Positions 1-12,064 of a stretch of 64,000 nt of DNA are shown here, in pieces. The stretch's first letter is position 1. The number at the start of each line of letters is the position of its first letter. Under the pieces are notes generated by a model, which searched no databases, had not been told where the DNA came from, and saw nothing but the letters and a program-made list of their open reading frames with translations. Both the position numbers and the translations under genes were made by a program. This stretch comes from Allacma fusca (taxonomy: Eukaryota; Arthropoda; Collembola; Symphypleona; Sminthuridae): assembly GCA_947179485.1 (NCBI GenBank), contig OX359245.1, positions 52,501,067-52,565,066 of the forward strand, in the 5' to 3' direction.

Positions 1-227
1 GAACGTTTCGATAATACATCCTTCAATGAATACTTACAGCACTTTATGTGTGGATGTAAGTGTGAAAATTACAAGCTGCATCGTTTATTGTTACTACACG
101 ACATAAAAATTTACATGCTTCTTAAAATATTTGATGAGCCTTCTCATTCCGATATTTTTCATAGCTGTTCACCATGCAACCGGATATCAGGTTGATAGCC
201 ATAATATAATTGATAGCCAGGATACAT

Positions 228-380
228 TTCGTTTCACCTCGTTTCTAAAAATGAATCGATTATGCGTCGCCGAAAATTATTAGTAGCAATAGAAAGGGAC
301 CAAAGTAACTCTGCCAAAATTTTTTAATGAAATGTACAGATAATACATTGTATTGTTATATAGTAAAGTATTTTTGTTGC
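228..380. repeat. Short duplicated segment, copy 1 of 2
   Basis: This stretch is recognisably similar to 3712-3850. Both contain TTTCGTTTCA, then a tract of about 30 bases, then ATTAGTAGCA or ACTAGTAGCA, then AATGAAATG. No coding frame is shared. It is probably an old fragment of the duplication that built the receptor array. The rest of 1-428 shows nothing else I can name. Confidence 0.4.
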
Positions 381-428
381 CATTTGATTTATTGATGTGT
401 ATAAATATAGATATATACGTGCTGCAAA

Positions 429-1258
429 CATCAGCTGTCCCAAAACTTGTTCGAGTGGCTTCGTACATCTACACTCCGTACACTACATACACACTCCGTA
501 CATCGAGTTTTTGTCATCATTGATGTCAGACCATGCGGCGTCCATGCCACTTCGATGGAAAATATTATTCGCATTTACCCAATTCTACTTTCTCTGCTTG
601 TTAGGTCACGCTGCAGATTTCATGGGGCAGTCTTTTTGCGGGTTGTTATTCCCAATTTTAGAAATCATTCCGGAACTGAGGTAGAAACTATTTTTAATTG
701 GAACACGAATAGATGTGTCATTTATAAATGTGTTGTCGGACTCTCAATCAGTTCTTTGTTGTTATAAATCCTAACAGTTCCCGGGATTGTAAGCTGACAA
801 CAGACGAACTGCGAACACCTGAACGGATGACTAGGATTTACAGACAGCTGAATCGCATCATATCTCTTTACAACCATTGATTATCAACGTTTTTGATGAC
901 ATTGCAAGGACTCGCCATTCTTATAGCCGTCTCTTCTTTTTCGGGGATGTTACTTGCCCATGGATTAGTGTCAGTTGTACTGTGTTTAGTAGGTTTGGAC
1001 GCGCTTTTGACGGTTTTCATTGTAGCACACTTCTTAGCAGAGTGCAACTTTCGTTCCACGAATTTGTTGAAACAATGGAAATACCAGGTTCTAAGCGCCA
1101 ATCGGGAGGATAGAGCTTGGTTGAGTAGAACTATTCGAGCAACACCAAGTTTAAAGATTTATATGGGCAATTTGTTTTACTATGATAAATTCCTACAGTT
1201 CACCACATTCAAATTCGTATTCGAAAATACTATTATTATTACCTTGACTACGAGATAG
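429..1258 (+). pseudogene. Chemoreceptor-like gene copy 1, broken (exons 2-3)
   Basis: Remnant of the receptor family seen intact in copies 2 and 3. Exon 2 (about 429-680) has lost roughly 90 bases from its middle and changes frame, but its end still reads into the family's PILEIIPELR and a GT donor at 681. Exon 3 (775-1258) has exactly the family length, 484 bases, and ends in the family's TLTTR tail. Two lesions are visible. The acceptor AG before 775 is changed to AA, and an in-frame TGA at 878-880 stands where copies 2 and 3 have TGC. Downstream the frame stays open with both transmembrane segments and the C-terminal receptor motif. No exon 1 lies within the window, so it is cut by the window edge or lost. 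Loss of function is seen in the sequence; membership of the family is clear. Confidence 0.85.
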
Positions 1259-1286
1259 GCTAAGATAAGGGCAACAATATAGCAGG

Positions 1287-2759
1287 CCCAGTAAACCACT
1301 GTAGGTTGCCCTAACGTTAAAACGCAACGTTCCGTCTTTATCATCAAAAGTTAGTGTTGTATGAGTGCTAGACCAACAACGTTATGCTGCAAATGCTTCG
1401 CTAGCATTTGCACTCCGCTTTTAAGAAACGGTTAAACAATCACTTATAAATAACATTAGAGAAACGCTATGAGTAAGTGCTGCACAACCGTTGTTGCTCA
1501 AACGCTTACATAGCGTTTGCATAACGCTTCCATAACGCTAGAGTGTACGGACATGCGCGCGAACAAGCATGCATCAAATGAATCTGAGTGGGAATATGCC
1601 AGATTGTCCGTTGCATTCAATTACAGCACCCTGCAGTACTTACAATTATTAGTTTAAAAAATGTTGTGATTAAGTTTATTTTTTACTGAAAGTAAATTTG
1701 TTAAAATTAAATTATTGCGGAATCTAATACATCCTTATTCCATACAAGACCTGGGCGTTTATTTGAAGTGGTTAAACCCAGGAATCCAAATCAATCTTCT
1801 TAAAATGTAAGTATGTAGTTCGAAATTATTTATTGTAGATCATAATTTATAAAAATAAAGTTATTTTAAATTATAGTATGTATAATTGTTCTGGAATACA
1901 TTTGTGCCTAGGCTTATAATTACCTTGTTCAAGATTGTCGATTTTTCTTGTCAATTAATTAAATTATTAACAGTTAGGTCGAAATGTATTCATTGTTTTT
2001 TGGCGTAGTTTCAGGGAACCGGCCGGATTAGCAGAGGTACATACCGTATGTTGCTGACCTTGACCTTTAAATGGAACTAGGATTTCAGTGGATAATTAAG
2101 AAGTAAGTATTAGTTAACATTGTAAGTTAGCATAGAGTGTCAAATAAGCTGTAATGAGTATTTTATGTTCAGAATTCATGAACATTGGGAAGACATTCAA
2201 AATAAAATGAGATTTTACTGATGTAATTTTTGTATTTTATTTAATGTTTTCAGAGCTTATTCGTCAGCTGTCTCTAATACAGATTCAGTCTGAATCAGTT
2301 TGAGAATAACGAAGACTATTTCAGGTCTTGACAACGACGGAGATTTGTTTCTACGGTTTTGTGTTATTGTTGTATTTTAATCTTGATCTGTATGTCTTTT
2401 AAAACATTGTGTGAATAGTATTAATTGTAATAAAAGAGATATACAATGATGTAATCATGGTTACGAGTTCAAGTTATTTTAACTATTGTATTATAATTCA
2501 GGGTAAAAAGTATTATAAGCAGGAAATTTTAAGTACTAATATTTTAGTGTTATGTTAGCATTAAACGAGTCACGTTTCGTTAGTTATTTGAACGTTAAAA
2601 TCTGACGTTGCAACAATCTTAACCATTAGTGCTTGCGGAGCGCTACGCAAGCGGACATTTGAGCGTTTGGAAAGCGCTAAGATTAACGTTGAGGCAACCA
2701 TGCTAACGTTAGAATTATGCATTAGTACAATGGTCCTGCAACGTTCGTGGTTTACTGGG
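1287..2759. mobile_element. DNA element with CCCAGTAAACCAC inverted ends
   Basis: The 13-base end CCCAGTAAACCAC at 1287 is repeated as its exact reverse complement ending at 2759. Both arms are dense in AACGTT and AACGCT words: 1310-1550 in the left arm and 2560-2710 in the right. No transposase frame is visible inside, so it looks non-autonomous. The flanks give at best a 2-base duplication (GG on both sides). The element at 61771-63825 has the same CCCAG terminal bases and a 2-base TG duplication, so the two may belong to one superfamily, which I cannot name. Confidence 0.6.
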
Positions 2760-4333
2760 GGTGTTTGTGTTTATTTTTAGTTCACCACATGGCTAATTTG
2801 GGCGTATATAAAATAAATGATTTTTGCTTACAAACGTTGTCACTTGCCGCATACCAGTTGATAAATAATACGGTTCTGACTGTCCGTATTGCCTTAGGTT
2901 ACTATTGCAACAAATTACATTTGATTTTTAAGCCTGATATACATAGAGCATAAAGTAAATCTGCATACCAAAAAAAGCACTTAATGTTGAATATAATTGC
3001 TTGGGTTTCATGGGTATATATTTTGGTGCATGTTTTATTGCACTCCAAATAATAGCTAGCCAATTGTGTTTGTTTTAAAGACGGAGAAGTTGATATCGGG
3101 AGTCTCTGCTTTGCTCTATTTATTCAGAATATGTGCAAAATTCTATTTACAACAAAGTCTATAATTATTGTAAAATTCCCTGACAATAAGTTAATTCTGA
3201 AGAAGCAAAAATATGTGTTCTCGCAAAAATCTCAAATACAGAGATGGTATGGATACTTTTTTAAAATTCACATGAGAAGACAGTAATAATTATCGGGTTT
3301 TACATTATGAAAGTAAATTCTAAAAGCTACGCTTGATGTGCTTAAACCCAAGACACTTGTTCTTCAGCCTTCAGGTGTATTTCCGTAGACCGTTTCGATG
3401 AAGAGAATTATCCTTTAATGTTGAAAATCCTAATTACTGTAAAATCATAAAATCACGTAGATGAAATTTTCAAAAACCCCACAATGTTTCCTCATACGTT
3501 TTCCTGGTTATTGAATTCTTACTGAACTGCTTATGTGATTATGTAATCGGAGCCTGCACAGCAATACAAATTACACGTGCGTGCCGAAACTCTTACATTT
3601 CTTTAACATTACTGTAATTAAAACGTTCGTTTTAAATATTTTATGTGCCGTTCATTCTGGCAGTTTTCGTAAACACTATTCAACTAGAAATTAGAGATGA
3701 CCATATGTAGTTTCGTTTCAACTTGCCTCTAAAAAATCGTATATATACGTTGTTGCAGATTACTAGTAGCAGTTGGACGAATCCAAAATCATTGGACAGA
3801 TATATTTCAATGAAATGCAGGCCACATTTTGTACATTATTTTGGTTGCATTTCATTTATACGAATACTGTCGGAACTGATAGCTAGGATGATCGAATTAC
3901 TTCAACAAAAACTGTTATTTCCTTTATGCACATGATATGTAGGTTATTTCTCCATCCAAATCCGAAGTTTTTTGTTTAAGCTTAATGTGTTCTCAACTGC
4001 CTTCATCTTTACATTGAACTCAGATCACATTTATCATTTATGCGCAATATGCAAAGTGCGTATGAGATAGAGAGCATATCGGTGCTAACGTCTTAACAAT
4101 AAAATGTCATAAAGCTAAAACTGTTTCAAAAAAATCATAAAACTGTTCCTTTCCGTTTTCTCGATATTTATTTATTATTGTGTATTCCTTTACTAATGTA
4201 TAATTATGCATATTTTGAATCATCAGACCTTAATAATATTAAACTAACACCACAATGATGAGAGGCGTGACATGCTGATGTACGCAAAAGTTTTGCAATG
4301 CAAAACTACTGCAGAACATTGCATGAAATGTTG
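2760..4333. other. Intergenic stretch without recognisable gene
   Basis: AT-rich sequence. Open frames here are short (70 codons or fewer), have no family resemblance and show no splice-consistent structure. The only recognisable element is 3712-3850, the partner of the segment at 228-380. Confidence 0.5.
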
Positions 4334-4341
4334 ACTATGAA

Positions 4342-4492
4342 TAGGGTTTGTCGATTTTTAAATGCCATGGCATAAATGGCAAATTAGGCAGGCATATCTG
4401 GCAGGCATTTAGGGCATGTATTCACACGGGCTGCTGGCAAAAAATACCGGGCAGGCAAAATACCTAAGGCATTTAAAAATCGACAAACCCTA
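4342..4492. mobile_element. Short hAT-like MITE, AAATGCC/GGCAGGCA word family
   Basis: A 151-bp element. The ends are perfect inverted repeats of about 25 bases starting TAGGGTTTGTCGATTTTTAA. The flanks carry a perfect 8-base duplication ACTATGAA (4334-4341 and 4493-4500). The interior is almost only the words GGCAGGCA, AATGGC and AAATGCC. An 8-base TSD and a TAGGG end fit the hAT superfamily. It is too short to code. Confidence 0.85.
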
Positions 4493-4574
4493 ACTATGAA
4501 TAATATCCTGGTGTACGCGTGCGTGTCCCCTGTATTTTGCCTTTTCAATTGGCGAAAGATTTTTTATAGCTAAG

Positions 4575-4735
4575 GGCTTTGGGGTAGGGTTTCTGTTCGG
4601 GACGGGACCGAGATCGGGACAGTTTCGGGACAAAATTTTTGTCCCCATGTTATTTCGGGACTGAATCGGGAGGATTTTCTTGTCCCGAAGATTTCAGGAC
4701 GGGACGGAACAATAGATCGGGACAGAAAATTATAC
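4575..4735. repeat. GGGAC word-array repeat, copy 1
   Basis: Contains about ten GGGAC/GTCCC words in both orientations. It shares a core with 5925-6070 and 42949-43095: TTTTTGTCCC, TTATTTCGGGAC and GACGGAA in the same order. It probably forms one arm of an element whose other arm is 5925-6070, separated by the 4903-5916 insertion. I could not fix its outer ends or a TSD. Confidence 0.55.
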
Positions 4736-4902
4736 CTGTACAGTATACTATTGCTGTAAAAATGAATATGTATGGGAATGGTTCCATTTAAAATTAGTTA
4801 TTCCATATATAAATATTTTTTTAAATAAAATTTCGCTATTATTTGAGGTATTCTTGTAGAAATAAAGGAATTTGGAGAATTTCATAAGACTGGGATTATA
4901 AC

Positions 4903-5916
4903 CAGTGCTGCGATCGGGTCAAGTAATTTCAAAACTTGACCATGAACTTAACTTGACCACGAGACTTCAAGTAATTTTCAAGAGACAACTTGAACTTGGT
5001 AACTCGCGTTCGTGTAATTACTTGACTTGTCAAGTTCAAGTAATCAAGTAACTTTTGTAAGACCCGAACATGATCATGAACCTTAACTTGAACTTCACTT
5101 GACCATGACTTGAACGCGACTTTAACTTGATAATTCAAGTTAAGTATCACAAAAAATAAAACATGGCCACAATAACTTGTCGAACTTGCATCGGCAAATT
5201 ATTTCGTTCAGACTGAAAACCCAAACGCATTCAGTAAATAATTTTATTACTATTTTGTATTTAAAACCATTTGAGGACATCTTGGAGCGTATACTGAATA
5301 CAGTAACAGTTCGATATAATTGAACATACAATATCTAAAAGGGATTTTCCTTATAAAAACCGTCTAAAGGATTGTGTAAATGAAAGTTGGGGTCAAACAA
5401 ATGCATCCTTGATATCGATACATTCCTTATAAACTGAGCCCTTATAACGGACTTTCACTGTATATCTGACGAGTTTTACATAGTGCCAAGTTTTATTTAA
5501 TGCTCATATATACAGATCGTCATAAAACGGACTCTGATTTTGAATTTTGTCCTTTGATTTATGACATGTGCACACAAAATACCCTAAACACGGCATGCAA
5601 TTGGATTGTGATTTTGAAATTGCTTCCGTCCTTTATGGCAGGCACAATCTAAAATTACTTGAACTTGACCATGGAATCTCAAGTTCACGATCAAGTTTTT
5701 TCTTTTCATGACTTGACCCTGAACTTGACTTGAGGTTCAAGTAAATTCCCCTTAATTGTACTTGAACCTGACATCTTAAAATGTCATGCTCAAACTGAGT
5801 ACGTACTTGAACTTGACCCGAAAGATTCAAGTAAACAAATTGGCCTACTTGAACTTGACCCAAACTTGAACTTGACTTGAAAACTCAAGTATTACTTGAA
5901 CTTGTCCACAGCAATG
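4903..5916. mobile_element. hAT-like element, CAAGTTCAAG word family
   Basis: A 1014-bp element with a perfect 8-base TSD ATTATAAC (4895-4902 and 5917-5924). The ends start CAGTGCTGCGATC on the left and, reverse-complemented, CATTGCTGTGG on the right. Both arms (4915-5150 and 5640-5905) are arrays of CAAGT/ACTTG and AACTTGA words. The 500-base middle is AT-rich and unlike the arms. No transposase frame is visible. It sits inside the older GGGAC element. Confidence 0.85.
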
Positions 5917-5924
5917 ATTATAAC

Positions 5925-6070
5925 CGGGACGTCCCGTCCCGAGGTTTTCGGGACGGGACCGGGATCGGGAGAGTTCCGGGACAACATTTTTGTCCCTATG
6001 TAATTTCGGGACTGAATCGGGACGATTTTGTTTGTCCCGAGGATTTCGAGACGGAACAGAATTGCCGATT
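5925..6070. repeat. GGGAC word-array repeat, copy 2
   Basis: Begins directly after the TSD of the 4903-5916 element. It repeats the order of words of 4575-4735 in the same orientation (GGGACGGGACC, TTTTTGTCCC, ATTTCGGGAC, GACGGAAC). Sequence from 6071 to 6350 shows nothing recognisable. Confidence 0.55.
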
Positions 6071-6358
6071 AGGGAACTCCGGACTTTGTGCATTAGGTAT
6101 CGATACATAGGAAAAATTTGTATGTACATCAAACATGTAAGCCAATTTATAGGTTAAGACAGGTAGAACTCCGTCGGATAGAGATAACTTCGAAAATATC
6201 TATATTAGATGCAAGCTGGAAAATATTCAGAAATAAATGGAAATTATGCCTTAAGATATATGAAAATTAACGCGATAGGGATAACGGAATGTACACAATT
6301 GTGCGACGTGGGGAAGGGTGTCATCCATGCGTTGCGCGTCAGGCAAAGCAGCCTAAAG

Positions 6359-7115
6359 TAGAGGTGGGACCCGGAAGCAGGCTTTTTGGCCCGAACCCGA
6401 CCCGGCCGGGTTTTTGGCCGGGTTCGGGCAGCAAATACGAACTTACGTCGGGCTCCGACCGTGTGCGGGCTACACTAAAACAATGAAACCGGTTTAAGAT
6501 CGGGCTTGGGCCTGCATTTATTTTTCAGTTCAGGTTTCGGGCGGGTCAGGAATTACAAATGACCCGACAATTCTACTAGAATAGAATTTAGGACAGATAG
6601 GTGACATGCATATTTGACGTTGCGCATAGTTCAGACATTGCTTTCGTGTATACTCATGCTATAGGCGTTCACTGTATTTAATACGTACACATGCTTAAAC
6701 ATTTTGAAACGATGCTTTAAGCTTGATAGTTTATCTTCAAAAATTTTCAGGGCCAATAAGGTTTGCTCCGTGAGTGCACGTTTATTGAATGTGATGAGTT
6801 GGGATGGATAGTATATGTAAATATAATAGAATATGTAAATAAAGGTTTCACAGCCGATTCAATTGTTGCTAAAAAGCCAGGTTTTCATCGGGTTTTAAAA
6901 CAATTGAAAGATCGGGTTTTTAGCGGGTTCGGGCTGAAAAATTTTTTGATACCGGGTTTTTAGCTGGTTCGTGCTTCACATAATGTGAAGTGCATAAAAC
7001 GTGCCGGGTTGAGTATCGAATATTTAACCCGTTGGCGGGTCGGGTCGGGTTAATAGAGTGTTTGTTCGGGTTTCTTCCGGTTCGGGCCTGAAGTCAAGCC
7101 CTAATCCCACCTCTA
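6359..7115. mobile_element. hAT-like element, CCCGAACCCG word family
   Basis: A 757-bp element. Its ends are inverted TAGAGGTGGGA / TCCCACCTCTA. The flanks are GCCTAAAG and GTCTAAAG, an 8-base TSD with one mismatch (6351-6358 and 7116-7123). The left arm (6370-6560) carries CCGAACCCG-type words and their complement. The right arm (6880-7090) carries GGGTTTT and CGGGTTCGGGC words. No coding frame. Confidence 0.85.
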
Positions 7116-7295
7116 GTCTAAAGTTAGACAAATTTTGCTGGTAATTGTATATTTAAATCAAAACTTTAAAAAATAATTTATTTTATGAATGATCGGTTGC
7201 TTTTTCTATTGGTCCTTACATTTTACCATGTACTTTCTTTTTATTGATTGATTATTGAGTTCATTTTTACAGATTTAAATTCTATTATGTATGAT

Positions 7296-7481
7296 ATGCA
7301 TTTATTTTCCGGTCGAGATATCCTTCTGATTATGCTCGTTTTGCTGTGTAATTGCACTGCCTTTCTCGGTATTTTGATTGTCTTTTATTGCGCTCGTCAA
7401 TTTTCCTCACTTTTGTACCGCTTCGGTAACATTATGTGCACAGATCTTAATGTCAAAAAAATTCACTGTTTTGTACTGTAA
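7296..7481 (+). other. Small transmembrane frame shared with segment A2, unrecognised
   Basis: A frame of 61 codons beginning MHLFSGRD and followed by one strongly hydrophobic stretch, then LLYRF. The paralogous frame at 38861-39004 aligns for 47 codons with no indel, while the flanking sequence does have indels. The A2 frame ends at a TGA soon after the shared part. It could be one exon of a membrane protein gene, or a decayed receptor exon. No splice sites are convincing, and I do not recognise the family. Confidence 0.3.
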
Positions 7482-7613
7482 CGTATTGTTGTCCACGGAA
7501 TTGTTTTATTGTTCCACTAGAAATCAAAATCATGTGGATTTCACTTGTTCATATTTTAATATGATTCCTGTTGTTAGGAATCTCATGATATAGTAAGTTA
7601 TACCAATTTAAGT

Positions 7614-7985
7614 TGTCTCAGCCCGCTACTCCAACCTGGAGATAGCTGCTCAAGAGTGTTCTAAATTTTGTCCGAATATAAATAGTTCCTGAACTCAATA
7701 GAATAAAATTGTTTTCCACTCAGTTATTTCCAATGCTTTAATAGATCTTTTAACTTAACTTCGATTTGGGATCAAACACTTAACACAAAAGTTCATTCCT
7801 CTACGACATCCAATCTCTCACTGTCTCCCGTAGTCCTCAGTCACACCACCAAAACCTTAACGATTTCTTAACGTTTTTCTAATTTACATGTTACTAGTGT
7901 ATGATCCCCGAGTTACAAAATAATAATAATATTACTACTAATAATAATATACATACATAGTCCAAAATCATAAACGACCATGACA
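7614..7985 (-). repeat. BEL/Pao 3' LTR
   Basis: 372 bp, TGTCTCAG to CATGACA on the + strand. Its copy at 13516-13887 appears identical. Directly inside it, on the - strand, is a purine-rich tract AGGTGGGAGTA that could serve as the polypurine tract. Confidence 0.95.
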
Positions 7986-8095
7986 TACTCCCACCTAAAT
8001 TGTGTCCAAAAAACACAATTTACAAAATGACTTTATGATTTAGTAATTGCAAAAATACATTCGTAATAATTCATTTGAAATAATAACAGTATGAT

Positions 8096-9370
8096 TTATT
8101 CTGCAAAATTCCAACCGGCGAGTGTGTACGTAAGTCTCTCCGGAGCTCGGATGACCCTTCCACTTCTGGTCCTTTTCTCGGGCTCCTTCTCTTCTTCAAC
8201 TTCCGGTTTCTCTTCTTCAACTTCCGGCTTAACAGCATCACTCGCATCTGTATGGGTTGAGTCCCCGTCCACTTCCTCTGATTTCCTATCAGCAGGACTT
8301 GACTCGAACTCTAACGGGTAAACCCTTTGAATGGGCCGTAAAAGTTCTCCATGTGCAGTCTTTAGCTTTACTAGTCGGTGGACTCCATCACGACCTGGAA
8401 GTTTTTCAATCACTTTTGCAAGAGGCCAGTCCATTCTCTTCTTGTTGTCAGATCCAATCATCACAATCTGCCCGACCTGCACTTCATTATACTTCTTCCT
8501 GTTGGAATGATGAAGCAGGTTAGCCAGGTACTCAGTCCGAAACCTTCTACGAAGCTCATCTCTAATCTGCTGCCTATAACGAAACCGGCGCTGGAACTTA
8601 TGTCTCTCGATCTCATCAATATCTGGAACAGATATACTCATTACATCGCTCATAAACATTGCGGGTGTTAGAGGCATTAACTCTCCTGGGTCTTCACTCA
8701 CATATGTGAGTGGACGAGAATTAATCACTGCCTCAATGTCACAAAGGCAAGTCTCAAGCTCTTCGCGATTCAATTTCCCTTTCACAAATATTCTCCGCAT
8801 GAGCCCTTTTACCAAACCAATGAGTCGCTCCCACCATCCTCCCCACCAAGGTGCAGAAGCGGGATTAAACCTCCATCTTATCCGGTGGCAACTAAACGCG
8901 TCCTTGATCTTGTTCCAGTCTAATTTGCTCATCAAACCTTCTAAACCAGTAAAATTAGTTCCACGGTTGCTGTAGATTATTTCTGGTCTCCCTCGTCTGG
9001 CAATGAACCTTCGCAGGGCCTGTATAAACGCTTCCGTAGACAACGACTGCAGCAGTTCCAAATGAATGCTTCTATATACCGAGCAAGTGAATAGCGCAAA
9101 CCACGCCTTCGAGCCATCTACTAAAAACAACGGTCCTCCAAGGTCCACTCCGGTAGTATAGAAAACCCGCCCATCACTAGCTCTTTCTTTTGGTAACGGT
9201 GGCTGATTGCAACCGAACGATCTCCCACCGTTTATCTTGCAGGTTGTACATCTTGAAAGATATTTGTGAATCACCTTTTTTGAGTTCGGAATCCACACAA
9301 ATTCTCGGATCTTCACAGCACAAATCTGCGGACCGGCATGGCAGTTCTTCCTGTGAACTGAGATAATAAG
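8096..9370 (-). pseudogene. BEL/Pao integrase and C-terminal domain
   Basis: First methionine-led frame at 9316 (406 codons); the frame is open from 9370, just after an in-frame TAG that separates it from the RT frame. It shows the zinc-binding C-x2-C (CTTCKI), then the DDE-type core: first Asp in GVDLGGP and the Glu in WWGGWWERLIG. The motif that normally carries the second catalytic Asp in this family (S-D-N-G-T) reads IYSNRGTNF, with Asn in the Asp position. The C-terminal part (EVQVGQIVMI, GRDGVHRLVKLKT) is the usual BEL-type DUF5641-like tail. It normally inserts the cDNA into host DNA; with this substitution and the upstream stop, this copy is probably inactive. Confidence 0.85.
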
Positions 9371-12064
9371 CTATTCTGTGATGGGATGATCATTTGGTAA
9401 GTACACTGGCATGAGAAAAGATTCAGTATCCTCCCGTAGGATGATTCTCAGCTTTACACAAATAAGACCGTCCTCATTCTTGACAAGAGGGAGGTCCACT
9501 TTCCTCTCTACATCAGCTTCCCTCTGAACAATTCGCCAAATAGATTTTTCCGACATTTCAAGTTCCTCTGGGTCCAAGGAGTCCCCTCGGTGTTTGCGAG
9601 ATAGCCATCTCCGTACCCAGGCAATGATCCGGATATTACGACTATAATCATTCGTAGGCAAGTACCATCTTCCTACTACTTCTCTGTTAGCAGAAGCCAC
9701 TGTCTTCTTTCTTTCCCTTGCAACCTCCATATCGTTGGTTTTTACCTCCTCCTTTGGCCACTCCGCGGGTCTGAGGAGCAGCCTTTTGGGACCAGTCCAC
9801 CAGTTTGATTGCACAAATTTTTTTATTGAACATCCACGCGAAGGGAGATCAGCGTGATTTAACGCTCCTGGGACATGAAGCCACTCATCATTTGAAGTTA
9901 TCTTCCGGATCTCCTGCACCCTGTTGGTAACAAAAGTACCCCAATTGTCACTCCGCCGGATCCAGGTAAGTGCTGTCATCGAATCTGACCACAGAATTGT
10001 CTTCCACTTTTGTTTGGCTCCTGCCTTGACTGAACTAGCTAGCCTGGCCCCAATCAAACAAGCTAATAACTCCAACCGTGGTATGGTAGCCTTCAAAGGT
10101 GCCAGTCTGGATTTGGCTTGAAGAAGTCTGACTGTCACACGCTTCCCAAGCTGAACCCTGATGAAAGCAACAGCAGCATATGCTGCTTGACTAGCATCTG
10201 TAAAGACATGTAGAGTCCAATCGCCTTCCTCAGGGGGGACCTCAGCAACCCTTCGAGGGAGAGTAATGGAAGCTAAACATTCCAGATCCCGACACCACTG
10301 CAAAAATCGGGAAGATATTTCTTTTGGAACTTCCTCGTCCCATGACAATTTGGCAAGGCAGGCTTCCCTAAGACAGAACTTCGGCTCTAGACACACTGTT
10401 ACAAACATTCCCAGAGGATCAAAAATAGAATGAGCCATGGCAAGAATTGTTCTCTTCGTAATAACGTCTGGAGTACTCAGCTTAGTCAGTGTGGGAGTTA
10501 AGGAATCTATTTTCTTGTCCCAAGTCAGTCCTAAGACGTTGATTTTGCTACCTGCTCCGGAATCGTCTTTCTCCAGACTTGTTTCCCAACATCTTAAATC
10601 CATCTTGGCCTTCTCCATTAGTCTCACAGATTTTGATCTAAACTGGTGATAATCCTGAGCAGTGTCCAGAGAAACGACACAATTATCAACATAAAACGAC
10701 GAAAGTAATAACTCAGCAGTTTCTGATTGATCCTGTAACAGATGATGCTCTATTACCGCTGCGAGCTGAAAAGGGCTGCTACTGACTCCAAAAACTACTC
10801 TTCGGTGGCGAAACACCTTGATTGTCGTCATATTTCTCTGCCACCATAAAAACCGTAGAAAATCCCTGTCTTCTGGATGGACTGAAATCATACGAAAAGC
10901 TTTTCTGATATCAGCAATAACTCCAACAGCCCGAAGCCGGAAGCGAAGTAATATGTCCGGTATAAGTTCCAGTTGGTTTGGGCCCTTTGCAAGGCAGTCA
11001 TTTAAACTCAATTTCTTCCCCAACTTACAGGAGGCGTCAAATACCGGACGGACCTTCGTTGTGCTTGACTCCAACTTGATGATAGCTCGGTGTGGTAAGT
11101 AATGAGCTACTGGACTGTTTACTTGCTCGGGTAACACTTCCTCAATCACGCCTTCCCTTAACCATTCCATGAAGACCTCCTGATATGTGCCGTAATATCC
11201 AGTGTCTCTGAGTTTCTTCGTAGTCGACGACAGTCTTTTTAAGGCCTGATTCCAATTGTTGACAACATTAGATTTCGGCATCACCCAGGGCAACTGTATC
11301 TGGTAACAACCTTCTTCATTCAATGTAAGAGTCTGGAGGAAGTGACACTTGATGTCTTCTTCGATCTCTTTCTTTGGTTTAGTCTCCACAGGATCCCCTA
11401 TTCCAAGAGTATCTAGATCCCAGAGCTGTTTGATGTTCAGGATACTCATCATGGAGGTGGTCAGTGTTTCACTATAAGATGCGGCATTATTTTCACCACT
11501 AATGACCCACCCAAATCTTGTCTCAATAGCGGTGATTCCAATCTCCGTATGTTGTATCCTCCCAGTCAAAAGTTTCCCGTAAACATCGTTGCCCAATAGA
11601 AGCTCAATTTCTTCTGAAGTATCACAATCCGTCAGTGAGATCTGGAGGAGCTGTAATTCCAAAGGAACCTCCGCTAACTTTACGGTAGGCGCTCCAGCAA
11701 GAATTGTATTCTCATCAATTAAATTCAACTCTAATACAAAACTTCCATCCAGGCTCTTGATCTCGGCTCGGTAGACCTTGTGTTCAGCAAAATTAGTTTG
11801 CTGCCCAGAGTAGAGAAAATGTCCAAGAATTACTGATTGAGAGACTGGCAGTCTTAGCCCGGTCGCTGTGGACTTCAAAATAGCTGACTTCTGAGCTCCT
11901 GGATCCAGTATAGCTCGAACTGTCCTTTCTTTTCCTTCAGGGCCTAAAACCTTCACCTTGTCTGTAGAGGGACTTCTTTCAAAACCCGAGTTGATTCCGT
12001 GGTGCTTAGGCAGCTTGTTGATGTTGAAGCTTTTGCCTCGTTTGGATTGAACCCCTTCTTCGAA
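9371..12064 (-). pseudogene. BEL/Pao protease, reverse transcriptase and RNase H
   Basis: Open from 12064, with the first possible start (GTG) at 11956; 861 codons from there. In order: an aspartic-protease region (AILDPGAQKSAIL, with D-P-G where most aspartic proteases have D-T/S-G), a reverse transcriptase with the YVDN box seen in many arthropod BEL elements (SSFYVDNCVVS), and RNase H (FTDASQAAYAAVAF). It ends at a TAG at 9371-9373, and the same frame reopens at once into integrase. It lies in a different frame from gag and overlaps the gag-frame extension by about 110 bases, so expression would need a frameshift or an older indel is present. Confidence 0.9.

Noticed and set aside
5633-6132. 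Minus-strand frames of 76 and 95 codons in the CAAGT and GGGAC arrays
   Set aside because: Their repeated peptide patterns come from the nucleotide word arrays; no start context or homology.
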